Assembly (NCBI GenBank): GCA_023411395.1
Contig: JAEYOV010000071.1
Location: 201,956-265,955, forward strand
From: Bacillota bacterium
Lineage (GTDB): Bacteria > Bacillota > Clostridia > Christensenellales > Aristaeellaceae
Direction: 5' to 3'
Length of the DNA stretch: 64,000 bases
Shown: positions 27,523-35,905 of the stretch, in pieces
How the letters are laid out: every line of letters begins with the position of its first letter
How positions within the stretch are numbered: the stretch's first letter is position 1
The notes under the pieces: generated by a model
Database searches by the model: none
Told to the model about the DNA's origin: nothing
What the model saw: only the letters and a program-made list of their open reading frames with translations
Position numbers and translations under genes: made by a program

Positions 27523-28835
27523 GCTTCAGCCTTTTGCTCCTTTTGGGATTGATATACCTCATTGAATGCGTCCACTACAGCGGGATGAAACTGCTTTCCG
27601 CTTTCCTCCCTGAGGATAGACAGCGCTTTTTCCTCGGACATGCCTGCTCGGTAAGGCCTGTCGCTGATCATGGCATCAAATGCGTCCGCAACGCCCAGAA
27701 TATATGCTTCAAAGGAAACGGAGGTATGATTCAACTTATCCGGATACCCATTGCCGTCATACCGTTCATGGTGATGGCGGATCATTTCCTTGATCCCTTC
27801 GGAAAGCCCTACCTTTTCCACTATGTTTACACCAATGGCGGGATGCTCCTCGATGCGCTGGAATTCCTCCGCCGTCAGTTTTGCTGGCTTCCGCAAAATG
27901 ATATCCTCAATGCCGATTTTTCCGATGTCGTGCAAAAGTGCCGCGATTTGGATTTCTTTTACCTTTTCCTTTGGCAGTTTCAGCGCCCTGGCGATTTGCA
28001 CCGCGATTGTCTCCACGCGGCGGGAGTGGCCTTCGGTATAGGTATCCTTTGCTTCCATGGCGGATACGAAAGCATGGATCAATTTCATGTGCTGCACCTG
28101 GGATTCCAGGTACAGCGCCCAGGCATACCGGGCCAGCAGGAGGGGAAAGAGCATCAGTATGGCGAGCCAGTGGCCATTTGGCATCACAAACAAAAGAGCC
28201 ATCAAAAGCCCCAAGGGCATAGCAAAAAGTACGTTGGGCAGCAAGCCACGAATCATGTCAACCGCATCACCCATTGTGACCCGTTTATCCAGCAGAAACA
28301 TTAGTAGCAAAATGAAGCTGTTAATTAAAAAGGCAAACGAAGAGAATAGGAGCGAGGGCAATAATACTTGTGGCAGCACTGGCGCGCCGGGTATGCCGCC
28401 GGCCAATTGGAAAAGCAACCCGGAAGCAAAGATGGCAATGGTAAGGTTGCTGTTATTGAAAGCGGATTTTATGAACGGTGTGTTATACAGATGATGATAT
28501 GTTTTTGTACCCTTGTTGTATTCAATGGTGAACAGTGAACTGACCCAATAGACGCACATGGCGGCATACGGGCCTTTTGTGATGACGGCGGCCAATATGC
28601 TCACAACCGATACATCCAGCCCTTGCCGCCCATCGCCAATATAAATGGGCAGTGAACGGCACAAAACACAGAGTATGATCAGGCACAGCATCTGCTGGAT
28701 TTCAAGGGACAGGTTTTCGTGTTTTACATTGACTATATAGGTGTAAAAAGCATAAATGGCCAGCAGAAGACCAATGGCAATAATGAAGTATGCATAAAAC
28801 TGTGCCTTTTTGGCCGTAAGGATCACCTCAATCAC
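27519..28835 (-). CDS. Membrane HD-GYP phosphodiesterase (c-di-GMP signalling)
   Basis: A 438-residue protein. Residues 1 to about 245 contain seven or eight membrane helices of an integral sensor-like region. The HD-GYP domain follows: HSRRVETIAVQIA (about 275), LHDIGKIG (about 302), HHHERYDGNGYP (about 358), and SDRPYR. This family hydrolyses cyclic di-nucleotides, mostly c-di-GMP, using a metal centre built by the HD and HHE residues, all visible here. The start is uncertain: GTG at 28835 has no clear ribosome site, while GTG at 28826 has only AGGTGA. It is followed by the coupled DUF5317 gene and preceded by a 27-codon peptide gene. Confidence 0.88.
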   Translation of the reverse strand: MIEVILTAKKAQFYAYFIIAIGLLLAIYAFYTYIVNVKHENLSLEIQQMLCLIILCVLCRSLPIYIGDGRQGLDVSVVSILAAVITKGPYAAMCVYWVSSLFTIEYNKGTKTYHHLYNTPFIKSAFNNSNLTIAIFASGLLFQLAGGIPGAPVLPQVLLPSLLFSSFAFLINSFILLLMFLLDKRVTMGDAVDMIRGLLPNVLFAMPLGLLMALLFVMPNGHWLAILMLFPLLLARYAWALYLESQVQHMKLIHAFVSAMEAKDTYTEGHSRRVETIAVQIARALKLPKEKVKEIQIAALLHDIGKIGIEDIILRKPAKLTAEEFQRIEEHPAIGVNIVEKVGLSEGIKEMIRHHHERYDGNGYPDKLNHTSVSFEAYILGVADAFDAMISDRPYRAGMSEEKALSILREESGKQFHPAVVDAFNEVYQSQKEQKAEA

Positions 28836-28891
28836 CTAAGAATAGAGGAGAGCCATTATATATGAAAACAGGTCCGCCACGCCCCAATGCA

Positions 28892-28975
28892 TTACTTCCA
28901 GGTCAGGAAAGCCCCACAGGACAAAACCAAGGAAACCAGGGACATCAACGCGACAACGATCTTGGCCTTCTTCAC
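28892..28975 (-). CDS. 27-residue hydrophobic peptide
   Basis: A GTG start with AGAGGAGG eight bases upstream opens a 27-codon frame: VKKAKIVVALMSLVSL then VLSCGAFLTWK and stop. The product has two or three Lys, a hydrophobic stretch long enough to span or enter the membrane, and a single Cys in LSCG, loosely like a lipobox. It lies between the gene ending at 29076 and the HD-GYP gene, 57 bases upstream of the latter. The strong ribosome site and consistent membrane-peptide composition support a real gene; no family was recognised. Confidence 0.5.
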   Translation of the reverse strand: MKKAKIVVALMSLVSLVLSCGAFLTWK

Positions 28976-28977
28976 GG

Positions 28978-29028
28978 ATATAGCCTCCTCTAAAGGGCTC
29001 TGCCATTCGCTAATAGGACAGGCTATAT
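28978..29028 (-). promoter_or_regulatory. Inverted repeat overlapping the ribosome site of the 27-residue peptide
   Basis: On the minus strand, ATATAGCCT (29028-29020) can pair with AGGCTATAT (28986-28978), enclosing 33 bases. The 3' arm overlaps the end of GAGGAGG, so the structure could limit translation of the small gene. The conserved core of a c-di-GMP-I riboswitch was not found. Confidence 0.35.
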
Positions 29029-29075
29029 TCACTTCGCTTAAGATGCAGCGCGTCAAGGCGTGGTCGGACCTGTTT

Positions 29076-29768
29076 TCAACTGGGATTGGAGGCCATAAAG
29101 GCCAGTTTGCGGTTCAGGGCGGAAAGGGTAGCGCGCACGATGGCCTGGGATTCATCGACGCTGCATTCCGCGGCGCCGATGAGCACCGGCGCGGCTTGCA
29201 TATTCATGCACTCAATGGCTACCATGACCACCTTGATACTGGAAAGCTGCGAAAATTGCACGGACAGCAGCAGGAAGACATCTTCCACGCCAAGGAAGCT
29301 GTGTACTGCCTGAAGAACGGCGGTTGCCACCGCCCGGGGCCGCTGAATGGGCGTGTTCCTGCAGGAGCAGCGGCCAATGTATTCGATGTCGTCCCTAGTC
29401 AAGGAAATCTTTACATTGTACTGAGTGCCCACCACGTTCTGGGAAAACTCATGGATGTGCAGCCTGACCTCGCCCGAAGGCGTCGACACCACATGCTCCT
29501 CCGACTGTACAGGATCCTGCCGGAGCTGGGCAATACTGATAATACGGTGGTCCACCGTAACACCGTAAGCCGAAGCCAAAGCCGATTGCACATCCCGCAT
29601 GATTTGCTTGGGATGGCGCAGGCTGCTGCCCAGGATGTGGATTTCGGTAATAGAACCGTCCGGAGCAAGATGAACGTTCGCGGCAAAAACACCCGTAAGG
29701 CGCATGAGCAGCTGCCGGTACATATCTTCCTGGGATTTGACGGACTCGGAAAATGCATCAATGGCCAT
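29076..29768 (-). CDS. Conserved hypothetical protein
   Basis: A 230-residue soluble protein with two halves of mixed alpha-beta character. The middle contains GSITEIHILGSSLRHPKQI and DVQSALASAYGVTVDHRIISIAQL, wording that recurs in uncharacterised bacterial proteins; I do not know a function. The start at 29768 was chosen for GGGAGG seven bases upstream. An upstream ATG at 29834 would lie only a few bases after the predicted transcription start. It is the first gene of a minus-strand run that may continue into the HD-GYP operon. Confidence 0.7.
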   Translation of the reverse strand: MAIDAFSESVKSQEDMYRQLLMRLTGVFAANVHLAPDGSITEIHILGSSLRHPKQIMRDVQSALASAYGVTVDHRIISIAQLRQDPVQSEEHVVSTPSGEVRLHIHEFSQNVVGTQYNVKISLTRDDIEYIGRCSCRNTPIQRPRAVATAVLQAVHSFLGVEDVFLLLSVQFSQLSSIKVVMVAIECMNMQAAPVLIGAAECSVDESQAIVRATLSALNRKLAFMASNPS

Positions 29769-29847
29769 GTGGCAGCCTCCCTGTGCAAATTGAATGAAGT
29801 CATTGGTACTGTCAGTGCTGGAAATGTACACCATTAATCCTTGTTAC

Positions 29848-29876
29848 ATTATAGACTAAAGATGTTAATTATGCAA
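29848..29876 (-). promoter_or_regulatory. Promoter of the 29076-29768 gene
   Basis: On the minus strand, TTGCAT (29871-29876), 17-base spacer, perfect TATAAT (29848-29853). Transcription would start near 29841. The remainder of 29880-30045 is AT-rich and shows no gene. Confidence 0.6.
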
Positions 29877-30045
29877 GGAACGAATGAAAAAAAATATTCA
29901 TTTTTTTGAAGGAAGGAAATATTTCGTCATAATATTGAAAAAAATTCTCAATTGTGTGTAAAATCATTGCAATTTTCTATGTGTCTGCATGCTTGGCTGG
30001 AGAAATGCCTATGGATAATCATATGATTCTAACTGTCATTCCGGC

Positions 30046-31419
30046 TTAGCCGGGCCTGTTTTTGTTCCGGATGATTGCGGGCTGCACCGCGGGCCCGTTT
30101 TTGATGCGGCCGATGCTGTCAAACCGGGAGCCGTGGCAGGGACAGTCCCAGCTTGCGGTGGCGGCAACGTATTTGAGCTTGCAGCCCATATGCGGGCAGC
30201 GCGGCGCGCTTTTGCGCTTGCGGCCGGCAAGATACGCAGCGGTGGTCGCCCCGAAGGTCAAAAGCACCGGGAAGGCACTGTGGCTCATGGTGCGCGCTGG
30301 ATCGTAGATTTCCGCTTCCGGCAGCGGCGTGCCCAGAATGCGGGCGCTGACGGCTTGGGCTGCCGCCATGCTGCTTGTCATGCCCCATTTAGAAAAGCCC
30401 GCCGCCACAAAATGGTTAGGCGTTCTGCGGCTGTAGGGACCGATCAGAGGCAGGCCGTCAGCGCTCAAAAGATCCTGGCTGTGCCAGGCGGCCATGGGAC
30501 GGGAATTGGGAAAAAGGTCCGCGGCCTTGCGGCGCAGCAGCCCTTCGTGATCTACATCCGTCTGTGAGCCGCAGGTATAGTCATAACCGCCGAGCAGTGC
30601 CAGGCTGCCCTGCCTGCGCAGGGAGAAGCCGTCTTTTGCGATATGCAGGTACATCCCTTCAAAAGCCGGCGCATCCCAAAGAGCCACCACATGGCTGCGC
30701 TGCTGCCTTTCTCTTAAAAAATACCAGCCGGGGATGTTGATAATGGGGAAATGGGTGGCGATGATTACGAACGGAGCATGCACGGAACCCGTTTCGGTGG
30801 CCACGCTTTGCGTGCTCACCGTCGTTACCCGGCTGTCTTCATAAATGCGTCCGCCCATGGCGGCAAAAGCGCCGGCCAGCGCTTGCAAATAGGCATAGGG
30901 ATCGAACATGGCCTGGGCCGGCACGGTCAGCAGATTACGCACCGGAATGGGGCACTCCCCGGCCGGCTTCATCGATGCGGCGATCCCGGCTTCCTGGGCA
31001 GCCTTTTCCTCTCTTTCCAGCAAAAGCTCCTCCTCGCCGTTCAATGCGGCCAGCGACGCGCTTTGCCATTCCCAGCCGCAGGGGATTTGCATTTGTTCTA
31101 CAAGACCGGCCATGGCGCTCAGCGCGCCTGACTGGCTGACGGCGTAGGCATTAGCTACCTCCCGGCCCCACTGCTTTTTCAGGCGGCTGTAGATAAGTCC
31201 GTGCTGCACGGTCACCTTTGCCATGGTATGGCCGGAAGCGCCGTGACCCAGCCTGTCCGCTTCCAAAAGCACTACGCGCAGGCCGCCCCGGGCCAGAAGG
31301 TATGCGGTGGCAACGCCGCACAGCCCGCCGCCTGCCACCACGGCTTCCGCGTTCTGCCTGCCCCGCAGCGGCGGATAAGCTGCATTCCCGCCTGTCAGCC
31401 AAATGGGATGACCGTCCAT
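30046..31419 (-). CDS. FAD-dependent oxidoreductase with C-terminal Rieske domain
   Basis: A 457-residue protein. The N-terminus has the Rossmann dinucleotide motif AGGGLCGVATAYLLARGG with the following acidic residue LLEAD, as in DadA/glycine-oxidase-type amine oxidases. At the C-terminus (about 410-430) CPHMGC and CPCHGS form a complete Rieske [2Fe-2S] site with two Cys-His pairs. Such DadA-Rieske fusions are found in many bacteria; the Rieske centre probably passes electrons from the flavin to an acceptor. Substrate is unknown. The ATG at 31419 has AAGGAAG seven bases upstream; an upstream GTG at 31467 runs into a hairpin repeat element. It faces away from the next gene and has no close partner. 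Confidence 0.9.
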   Translation of the reverse strand: MDGHPIWLTGGNAAYPPLRGRQNAEAVVAGGGLCGVATAYLLARGGLRVVLLEADRLGHGASGHTMAKVTVQHGLIYSRLKKQWGREVANAYAVSQSGALSAMAGLVEQMQIPCGWEWQSASLAALNGEEELLLEREEKAAQEAGIAASMKPAGECPIPVRNLLTVPAQAMFDPYAYLQALAGAFAAMGGRIYEDSRVTTVSTQSVATETGSVHAPFVIIATHFPIINIPGWYFLRERQQRSHVVALWDAPAFEGMYLHIAKDGFSLRRQGSLALLGGYDYTCGSQTDVDHEGLLRRKAADLFPNSRPMAAWHSQDLLSADGLPLIGPYSRRTPNHFVAAGFSKWGMTSSMAAAQAVSARILGTPLPEAEIYDPARTMSHSAFPVLLTFGATTAAYLAGRKRKSAPRCPHMGCKLKYVAATASWDCPCHGSRFDSIGRIKNGPAVQPAIIRNKNRPG

Positions 31420-31446
31420 ATTTCTACTTCCTTCTGCGCAAGGGTA

Positions 31447-31545
31447 TCGAAAAAGTGGTTGTACCACTTTTTCGAGTTTGCGCTATTCCCTTGCGGGCTA
31501 TGCTCGCGGGCAGGGAATGACGTAAGGAAAGCTTGCTCCGCAAGC
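31447..31545. repeat. Intergenic hairpin element, copy 1
   Basis: Three consecutive structures: a perfect 13-bp hairpin TCGAAAAAGTGGT-TGT-ACCACTTTTTCGA (31447-31475), a looser ATTCCC/GGGAAT inverted repeat (about 31484-31519), and GCTTGC-TCC-GCAAGC (31531-31545). The linking words GAGTTTGCGC and TAAGGAAAGCTTGC recur in copy 2 at 36957-37087. Confidence 0.7.
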
Positions 31546-31637
31546 ATCCCGAAAGAACACCTGAATTGTTTGTGGAAAGATATTATTAAACGAGTTTTGA
31601 AACTCGCCGTATATTTTTATACTTCATTCCGATTGTC

Positions 31638-31666
31638 TTGCCATCTCAGATTGCACCTGCTATAAT
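31638..31666 (+). promoter_or_regulatory. Promoter of the 2-hydroxyacid dehydrogenase gene
   Basis: TTGCCA (31638-31643), 17-base spacer, perfect TATAAT (31661-31666), 30 bases before the start codon. Confidence 0.6.
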
Positions 31667-31695
31667 GGGCAGCAAAACGGGCAAAGGATGCGTGC

Positions 31696-32658
31696 ATGAT
31701 GGCGGAGATCGTTGTTACCCACGGCATTCCGGCCGGCGCCTTTTCTATACTGGAAGGCCACAAGGTATCCCATCCGGAACCTGGCCGGTCGTTTTCAAGG
31801 GAGGAACTATTCCCCCTGCTGGCTGCCGCCGATGCGGTGCTGGCCTGCGGGCCGATGAGCGCGGAAATGATCAACGCGGCGCCGATGCTAAAAATAATCA
31901 GCAATTATGGAGCCGGATACGACAGGATCGATGTGGCGGCGGCTACACGGCATGGAATCCCTGTCACCAACTGCCCGGAAAGCACGGCCCAGCCTACCGC
32001 GGAAATCGCCATCGGCCTTATGCTTTCCTGCGCCCGGCGTATCGGCGAACTGGACAGGGAACTGCGCAAAGTCCCGCCGGAGTCGCTTTTCGGTATGGGC
32101 AACTATATGGGCCTGGGGCTTGCAGGGAGGACGCTTGGCATCATCGGGCTGGGAAATATCGGCGCAGTCATGGCGCAGTTCGGCCGCATGATGAATATGC
32201 ACATTACATACCACAACCGCCGCAGGCTACCAAAGGATAAAGAGAATGGCGCGGAATATCTGCCTTTGGAGGAACTGCTTCAAACGGCTGATGTCATCAG
32301 CATTCATTGCCCGCTGACGGAGGATACGAACAATCTTTTATCCGCCGCGCGCCTTTCCTTGTTGAAGCCCACGGCCATTCTTATCAACACGGCCAGGGGC
32401 GCCATTGTGGATTACCAGGCGCTGGCGGCTTTGATCCGGGAAGGAAAGCTGTTCGCCGCCGGGCTGGATGTTTTCCCCCATGAGCCCCATATCCCGGCGG
32501 AGCTTTTGACGCTTAATCGGGTGGTTCTTACGCCCCATATCGGCACCAATACGAAGGATGCAAGGGATGCCATGGCCCATGCTGCCTGCGTGCGCATCCT
32601 GGAGGCGCTTTCGGGAAGGCGGCCTCCCAATGTGGTGAATCCGGAAATCTACAGATAA
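31696..32658 (+). CDS. D-isomer-specific 2-hydroxyacid dehydrogenase
   Basis: A 320-residue NAD(P)-dependent dehydrogenase of the glyoxylate/hydroxypyruvate reductase and phosphoglycerate dehydrogenase superfamily. It has the dinucleotide motif GLGNIG (about 151) and the catalytic triad Arg in NTARGAIVD (about 233), Glu in FPHEP (about 262) and His in TPHIG (about 281). The length is that of single-domain family members without an ACT domain. It reduces a 2-oxoacid to the D-2-hydroxyacid or the reverse; the exact substrate cannot be told. It is monocistronic, with a good promoter and a terminator immediately after the stop. ATG 31699 is an equally possible start. Confidence 0.9.
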   Translation: MMAEIVVTHGIPAGAFSILEGHKVSHPEPGRSFSREELFPLLAAADAVLACGPMSAEMINAAPMLKIISNYGAGYDRIDVAAATRHGIPVTNCPESTAQPTAEIAIGLMLSCARRIGELDRELRKVPPESLFGMGNYMGLGLAGRTLGIIGLGNIGAVMAQFGRMMNMHITYHNRRRLPKDKENGAEYLPLEELLQTADVISIHCPLTEDTNNLLSAARLSLLKPTAILINTARGAIVDYQALAALIREGKLFAAGLDVFPHEPHIPAELLTLNRVVLTPHIGTNTKDARDAMAHAACVRILEALSGRRPPNVVNPEIYR

Positions 32659-32659
32659 G

Positions 32660-32692
32660 AAAAAGCCGGAGGGATGTTCCTTCCGGCTTTTT
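32660..32692. terminator. Bidirectional Rho-independent terminator
   Basis: AAAAAGCCGGA and TCCGGCTTTTT flank an 11-base loop region, with A and T runs on both sides. It ends the dehydrogenase on the plus strand and the transporter gene ending at 32714 on the minus strand. Confidence 0.85.
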
Positions 32693-32713
32693 GATGCGTG
32701 AAAGCTTGCGGGT

Positions 32714-33988
32714 CTAGTTTGCCGAGGTCAGCTTTTCAATGTTCCTGGGCACCAGCAGGAACAGCGTTCCGCCCACGATGAACATCATCAAAACGGGAAC
32801 CACGCCCAGATAGGACTTTTGCGTGGTGTCCCATACCAGGCCAAAGAGGAAGGGGCCAAGCACGGCTGAGAATTTGCCGAAGATGTCATAAAAGCCGAAA
32901 AACTCGTTGGCGGATTCCGGCGGTATCAGCTTACCGAAAAAACTGCGGCTAAGCGCCTGAATGCCGCCCTGGGCGGTGCCCACCAGCACCGCCAGCGCCA
33001 CAAAGCCCAATAAAAGAGGCGTCTTGCCAAGAGATCTCAAGGGTTCAAGGAACATGGCCAAAACGCAGATCACCATATAGGTGAGGATGCCGGTGAGCAG
33101 CATGGCCCGAACGCTCCAAACGCGTGCAAGCAGCCCATAGAATATGGCACAGGGGAAAGCTACAAGCTGCACCAGCAGCAGGATGACGATCAATTCCGTC
33201 TGCCCGAGGCCCATGCTTTTTCCGAAGATGGATGCCATGTGTATGATGGTGCCCACGCCGTCAATGTAGAAGAAGTAAGCCAGGAGGAACAATAGCACGG
33301 CCTTGTTGGTTACTATGCGGCGGGCAACCGATGCTAGACGGGAAACGCTTTGCATAAGAAGGCTGCCCCGCTGCTCTATAAAATGCTTTTGCTTAACCGA
33401 CCGCCACATGGGAATGGTGAATACGATCCACCACACGGCGGTGATGAAGAAGGATATCTGGCAGGCCGTATCGGAGGGGATGCCGATCTTATCGCCGAAC
33501 ATGACCAGCGCCAGGGCGATCAAAAGGGGAATGGTGCTGCCCCCGATGTAGCCCATGCCGTAGCCGTAGCTGGAGACCATATCCATCCTGTCTTCCGTGG
33601 TCACATCCGGCAGGAAGCCGTCATAGAACACGTTTGAAGCGTTGAAACCGATGGAGCCCAGGATGTATAAAACCAGCATCATCTGCCAGTTGGCGGTGAA
33701 GGCCAAAAGCGCCGTAGCCGCGGCGCCCAGCAGAACAGAAACGGTGAACAGGCGCATTTTGTAGCCTTTGTAATCGCCCAGCGTACCAAGGACAGGCGCG
33801 CTCACCGCGCTCACCAGGGAGGCGATACTGGTGGCATAGCCCCACCAGGGACCGGCGTTCGGCACATTTTGCGCCACTCCTTCATAGAACGGCGGCAATA
33901 CAATGGCTAGGATGATGGCGGCGAAGGCGGAATTGGCCCAATCGTACAGAATCCAGCCTTTTTCTTCCCGGGAAAATCGCTTCAGCAC
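32714..33988 (-). CDS. UMF1/Atg22-like MFS transporter
   Basis: A 424-residue, twelve-helix major facilitator. The N-terminal WILYDWANSAFAA is the hallmark of the UMF1 (vacuole effluxer Atg22-like) group, some eukaryotic members of which export amino acids from the vacuole; bacterial substrates are mostly unknown. The GTG start at 33988 has AGGAGG eight bases upstream; a TTG two codons earlier is too close to that site. It lies 12 bases downstream of a small EamA transporter gene on the same strand, so the two probably form one transcript. Confidence 0.85.
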   Translation of the reverse strand: MLKRFSREEKGWILYDWANSAFAAIILAIVLPPFYEGVAQNVPNAGPWWGYATSIASLVSAVSAPVLGTLGDYKGYKMRLFTVSVLLGAAATALLAFTANWQMMLVLYILGSIGFNASNVFYDGFLPDVTTEDRMDMVSSYGYGMGYIGGSTIPLLIALALVMFGDKIGIPSDTACQISFFITAVWWIVFTIPMWRSVKQKHFIEQRGSLLMQSVSRLASVARRIVTNKAVLLFLLAYFFYIDGVGTIIHMASIFGKSMGLGQTELIVILLLVQLVAFPCAIFYGLLARVWSVRAMLLTGILTYMVICVLAMFLEPLRSLGKTPLLLGFVALAVLVGTAQGGIQALSRSFFGKLIPPESANEFFGFYDIFGKFSAVLGPFLFGLVWDTTQKSYLGVVPVLMMFIVGGTLFLLVPRNIEKLTSAN

Positions 33989-34000
33989 AAACAATTCCTC

Positions 34001-34426
34001 CTAAAATGGCCATTTGATGACCAGCACCAGGGTACCCAGGGTAATCAGCCCACCGCCGATAAGCTTTTGCACATCCATCTTTTCGTTAAGGAAAAGAAAT
34101 GCAAGCACCATGGTGATGACGACGCTGAACTTGTCAATAGGCACAACCACGCTGGCGTCGCCCGCCTGCAATGCATGAAAATAAAACAACCAAGAAAGCC
34201 CCGTGGCGATGCCGGAGAGGATCAAAAAAATCCAGTTTTGTTTTGTAAGGCTGCCCAGGTTGTGGTGCTGCCCCGAAAAGAAAACAAGGAGCCAGGCCAG
34301 GAAGAGGACCACCACCGTGCGGATGGCGGTGGCAAGATTGGCATTGATGCCGGCCATGCCGATTTTGGACAGGATGGCTGTCAGGGAAGCGAACACAGCG
34401 GACAGGATGGCATAGACAATCCACAT
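34001..34426 (-). CDS. EamA/DMT-family transporter, single-repeat (half size)
   Basis: A 141-residue protein with five predicted helices and one EamA repeat (LSAVFASLTAILSKIG at the start, LFLNEKMDVQKLIGGGLI near the end). Full-length EamA proteins have two repeats and ten helices, so this one must pair as a dimer, as in other short DMT proteins. The start has GGAGGGG about four bases upstream. It leads the two-gene transporter operon with the UMF1 protein. Substrate is unknown. Confidence 0.8.
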   Translation of the reverse strand: MWIVYAILSAVFASLTAILSKIGMAGINANLATAIRTVVVLFLAWLLVFFSGQHHNLGSLTKQNWIFLILSGIATGLSWLFYFHALQAGDASVVVPIDKFSVVITMVLAFLFLNEKMDVQKLIGGGLITLGTLVLVIKWPF

Positions 34427-34699
34427 ACGGCCCCTCCAAAACGATGACAATAGGACGACCCATGATATTTTCCTCATTATAGCAGTACAGGAAGCAAAGG
34501 ACAAGAAAGAAGGCTGTGAAATTTCATCCAGGAAAGCATATGGGGAAATAGCTGCTTTTCAAAGCGTGGAGCCCATACGCTTTATGTTGTCACAATTCCT
34601 ATGGGCGATGACTGCCGCATCATACGTCCCCGGCCTTTGGCAGCTTCCATTTCCCCGGTAAATTGCGATCAATTGCCCCAAATTGACAGGGGAAAAGAC

Positions 34700-34727
34700 T
34701 TGACACACCATATCTTCCTTGTATAAT
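34700..34727 (+). promoter_or_regulatory. Strong sigma-A promoter of ilvE
   Basis: TTGACA (34700-34705), 16-base spacer, TATAAT (34722-34727), both perfect. A second TTGACA at 34683-34688 is probably incidental. The 80-base leader is too short for a T-box. The 34427-34699 stretch shows no gene. Confidence 0.75.
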
Positions 34728-34806
34728 AAATCAACGGTAGCTATTTTTGTGGCTGTGCCGTAGAAGGCGTTTTATCGCTTGTTGTACGGAAGATTGGAGG
34801 CACCGC

Positions 34807-35880
34807 ATGCAGGAAATCAAGGTGACGCTGGCCGAGGAACGGAAGGCCAAGCCCGTTGATGAAACAAAGTTGGGATTTGGCAGGATCTTTACCGATCACA
34901 TGTTTTTGCTGGACTATGCGCCGGGCTTAGGCTGGCACGACGCCAGGATCGTTCCTTATGGCCCCTTTGCCATGGATCCCGCTTCCATGGTGCTGCATTA
35001 CGGCCAGGCGATTTTCGAGGGCACCAAGTGCTACCGCGCAAAGGACGGCAGCCTGCAGCTTTTCCGGCCGAAGGATAACTTTTTGCGCATGAACCGTTCC
35101 GCCGAGCGCATGTGCATGCCGCAGTTGGACATTGACCTGTGCATGGCGGGCCTTACCCAATTGCTTCAATTGGAAAAAGAATGGGTACCTCATACGGCGG
35201 GTACGTCGCTGTATGTCCGTCCCTTCATTATTGCGACGGATCCGTTCCTGGGGGTGCATGCCTCCAAAGCGTACCGCTTTGCCATCATCCTGTCTCCCAG
35301 CGGTGCTTATTATCCCGGCGGGCTTGCACCCATCGGCATCTATGTGGAGGACGAATTCGTCCGGGCCGTGCGGGGCGGCGTGGGCCACGCCAAGGCGGCG
35401 GGCAACTATGCTGCTTCCATCCTGGCGGCGCAGAAGGCGGAAGAAAAGGGCTATGTCCAGGTGCTGTGGCTGGACGGCCTGGAGCGCAGATACGTGGAAG
35501 AAGTGGGCGCCATGAACATGATGTTCGTTTACGGCGACAAGATCGTAACCCCGGCCCTGAGCGGAAGCATCCTTCCCGGAATTACCAGGGACAGCATATT
35601 GAAGCTGGCGTCCTCCCTTAATTACAAGGTGGAGGAAGGGCGGCTGGCCATTGATGATATTTTTGAGGACATCAAGGCTGGCAGGCTTACGGAGGCTTTT
35701 GGCACGGGTACCGCGGCTGTGGTTTCTCCGGTGGGCGGACTGTGCTATAAGGGTGAAAAGGCGACGATAGGCGACGGCGGGATCGGCAAAGTAACACGCC
35801 GGCTGTACGATACGCTGACGGGAATCCAATTGGGGCTGGAGCCCGATCCGTTCGGATGGGTGGTCAAGCTCCCGGAATGA
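34807..35880 (+). CDS. ilvE: Branched-chain amino acid aminotransferase
   Basis: A 357-residue class IV PLP aminotransferase of the long (about 350-residue) IlvE type. The PLP lysine sits in GHAKAAGNYAAS (about 194), and DGLERRYVEEVGAMNMMF and SILPGITRDSI are family signatures. It interconverts Val, Leu and Ile with their 2-oxoacids using 2-oxoglutarate/Glu. The ATG at 34807 has GGAGG seven bases upstream; an earlier in-frame start would fall in the leader. The gene is followed after 25 bases by an unknown gene, probably cotranscribed. Confidence 0.95.
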   Translation: MQEIKVTLAEERKAKPVDETKLGFGRIFTDHMFLLDYAPGLGWHDARIVPYGPFAMDPASMVLHYGQAIFEGTKCYRAKDGSLQLFRPKDNFLRMNRSAERMCMPQLDIDLCMAGLTQLLQLEKEWVPHTAGTSLYVRPFIIATDPFLGVHASKAYRFAIILSPSGAYYPGGLAPIGIYVEDEFVRAVRGGVGHAKAAGNYAASILAAQKAEEKGYVQVLWLDGLERRYVEEVGAMNMMFVYGDKIVTPALSGSILPGITRDSILKLASSLNYKVEEGRLAIDDIFEDIKAGRLTEAFGTGTAAVVSPVGGLCYKGEKATIGDGGIGKVTRRLYDTLTGIQLGLEPDPFGWVVKLPE

Positions 35881-35905
35881 TTGTATTGGATGGGGAGGTT
35901 CGGCC

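Noticed and set aside
28976..29075. Possible c-di-GMP riboswitch before the HD-GYP operon
   Set aside because: AATGGCAGAGCCC recalls part of the GEMM motif, but the conserved GGCAAACC and ACGCAAAGCC elements are missing.
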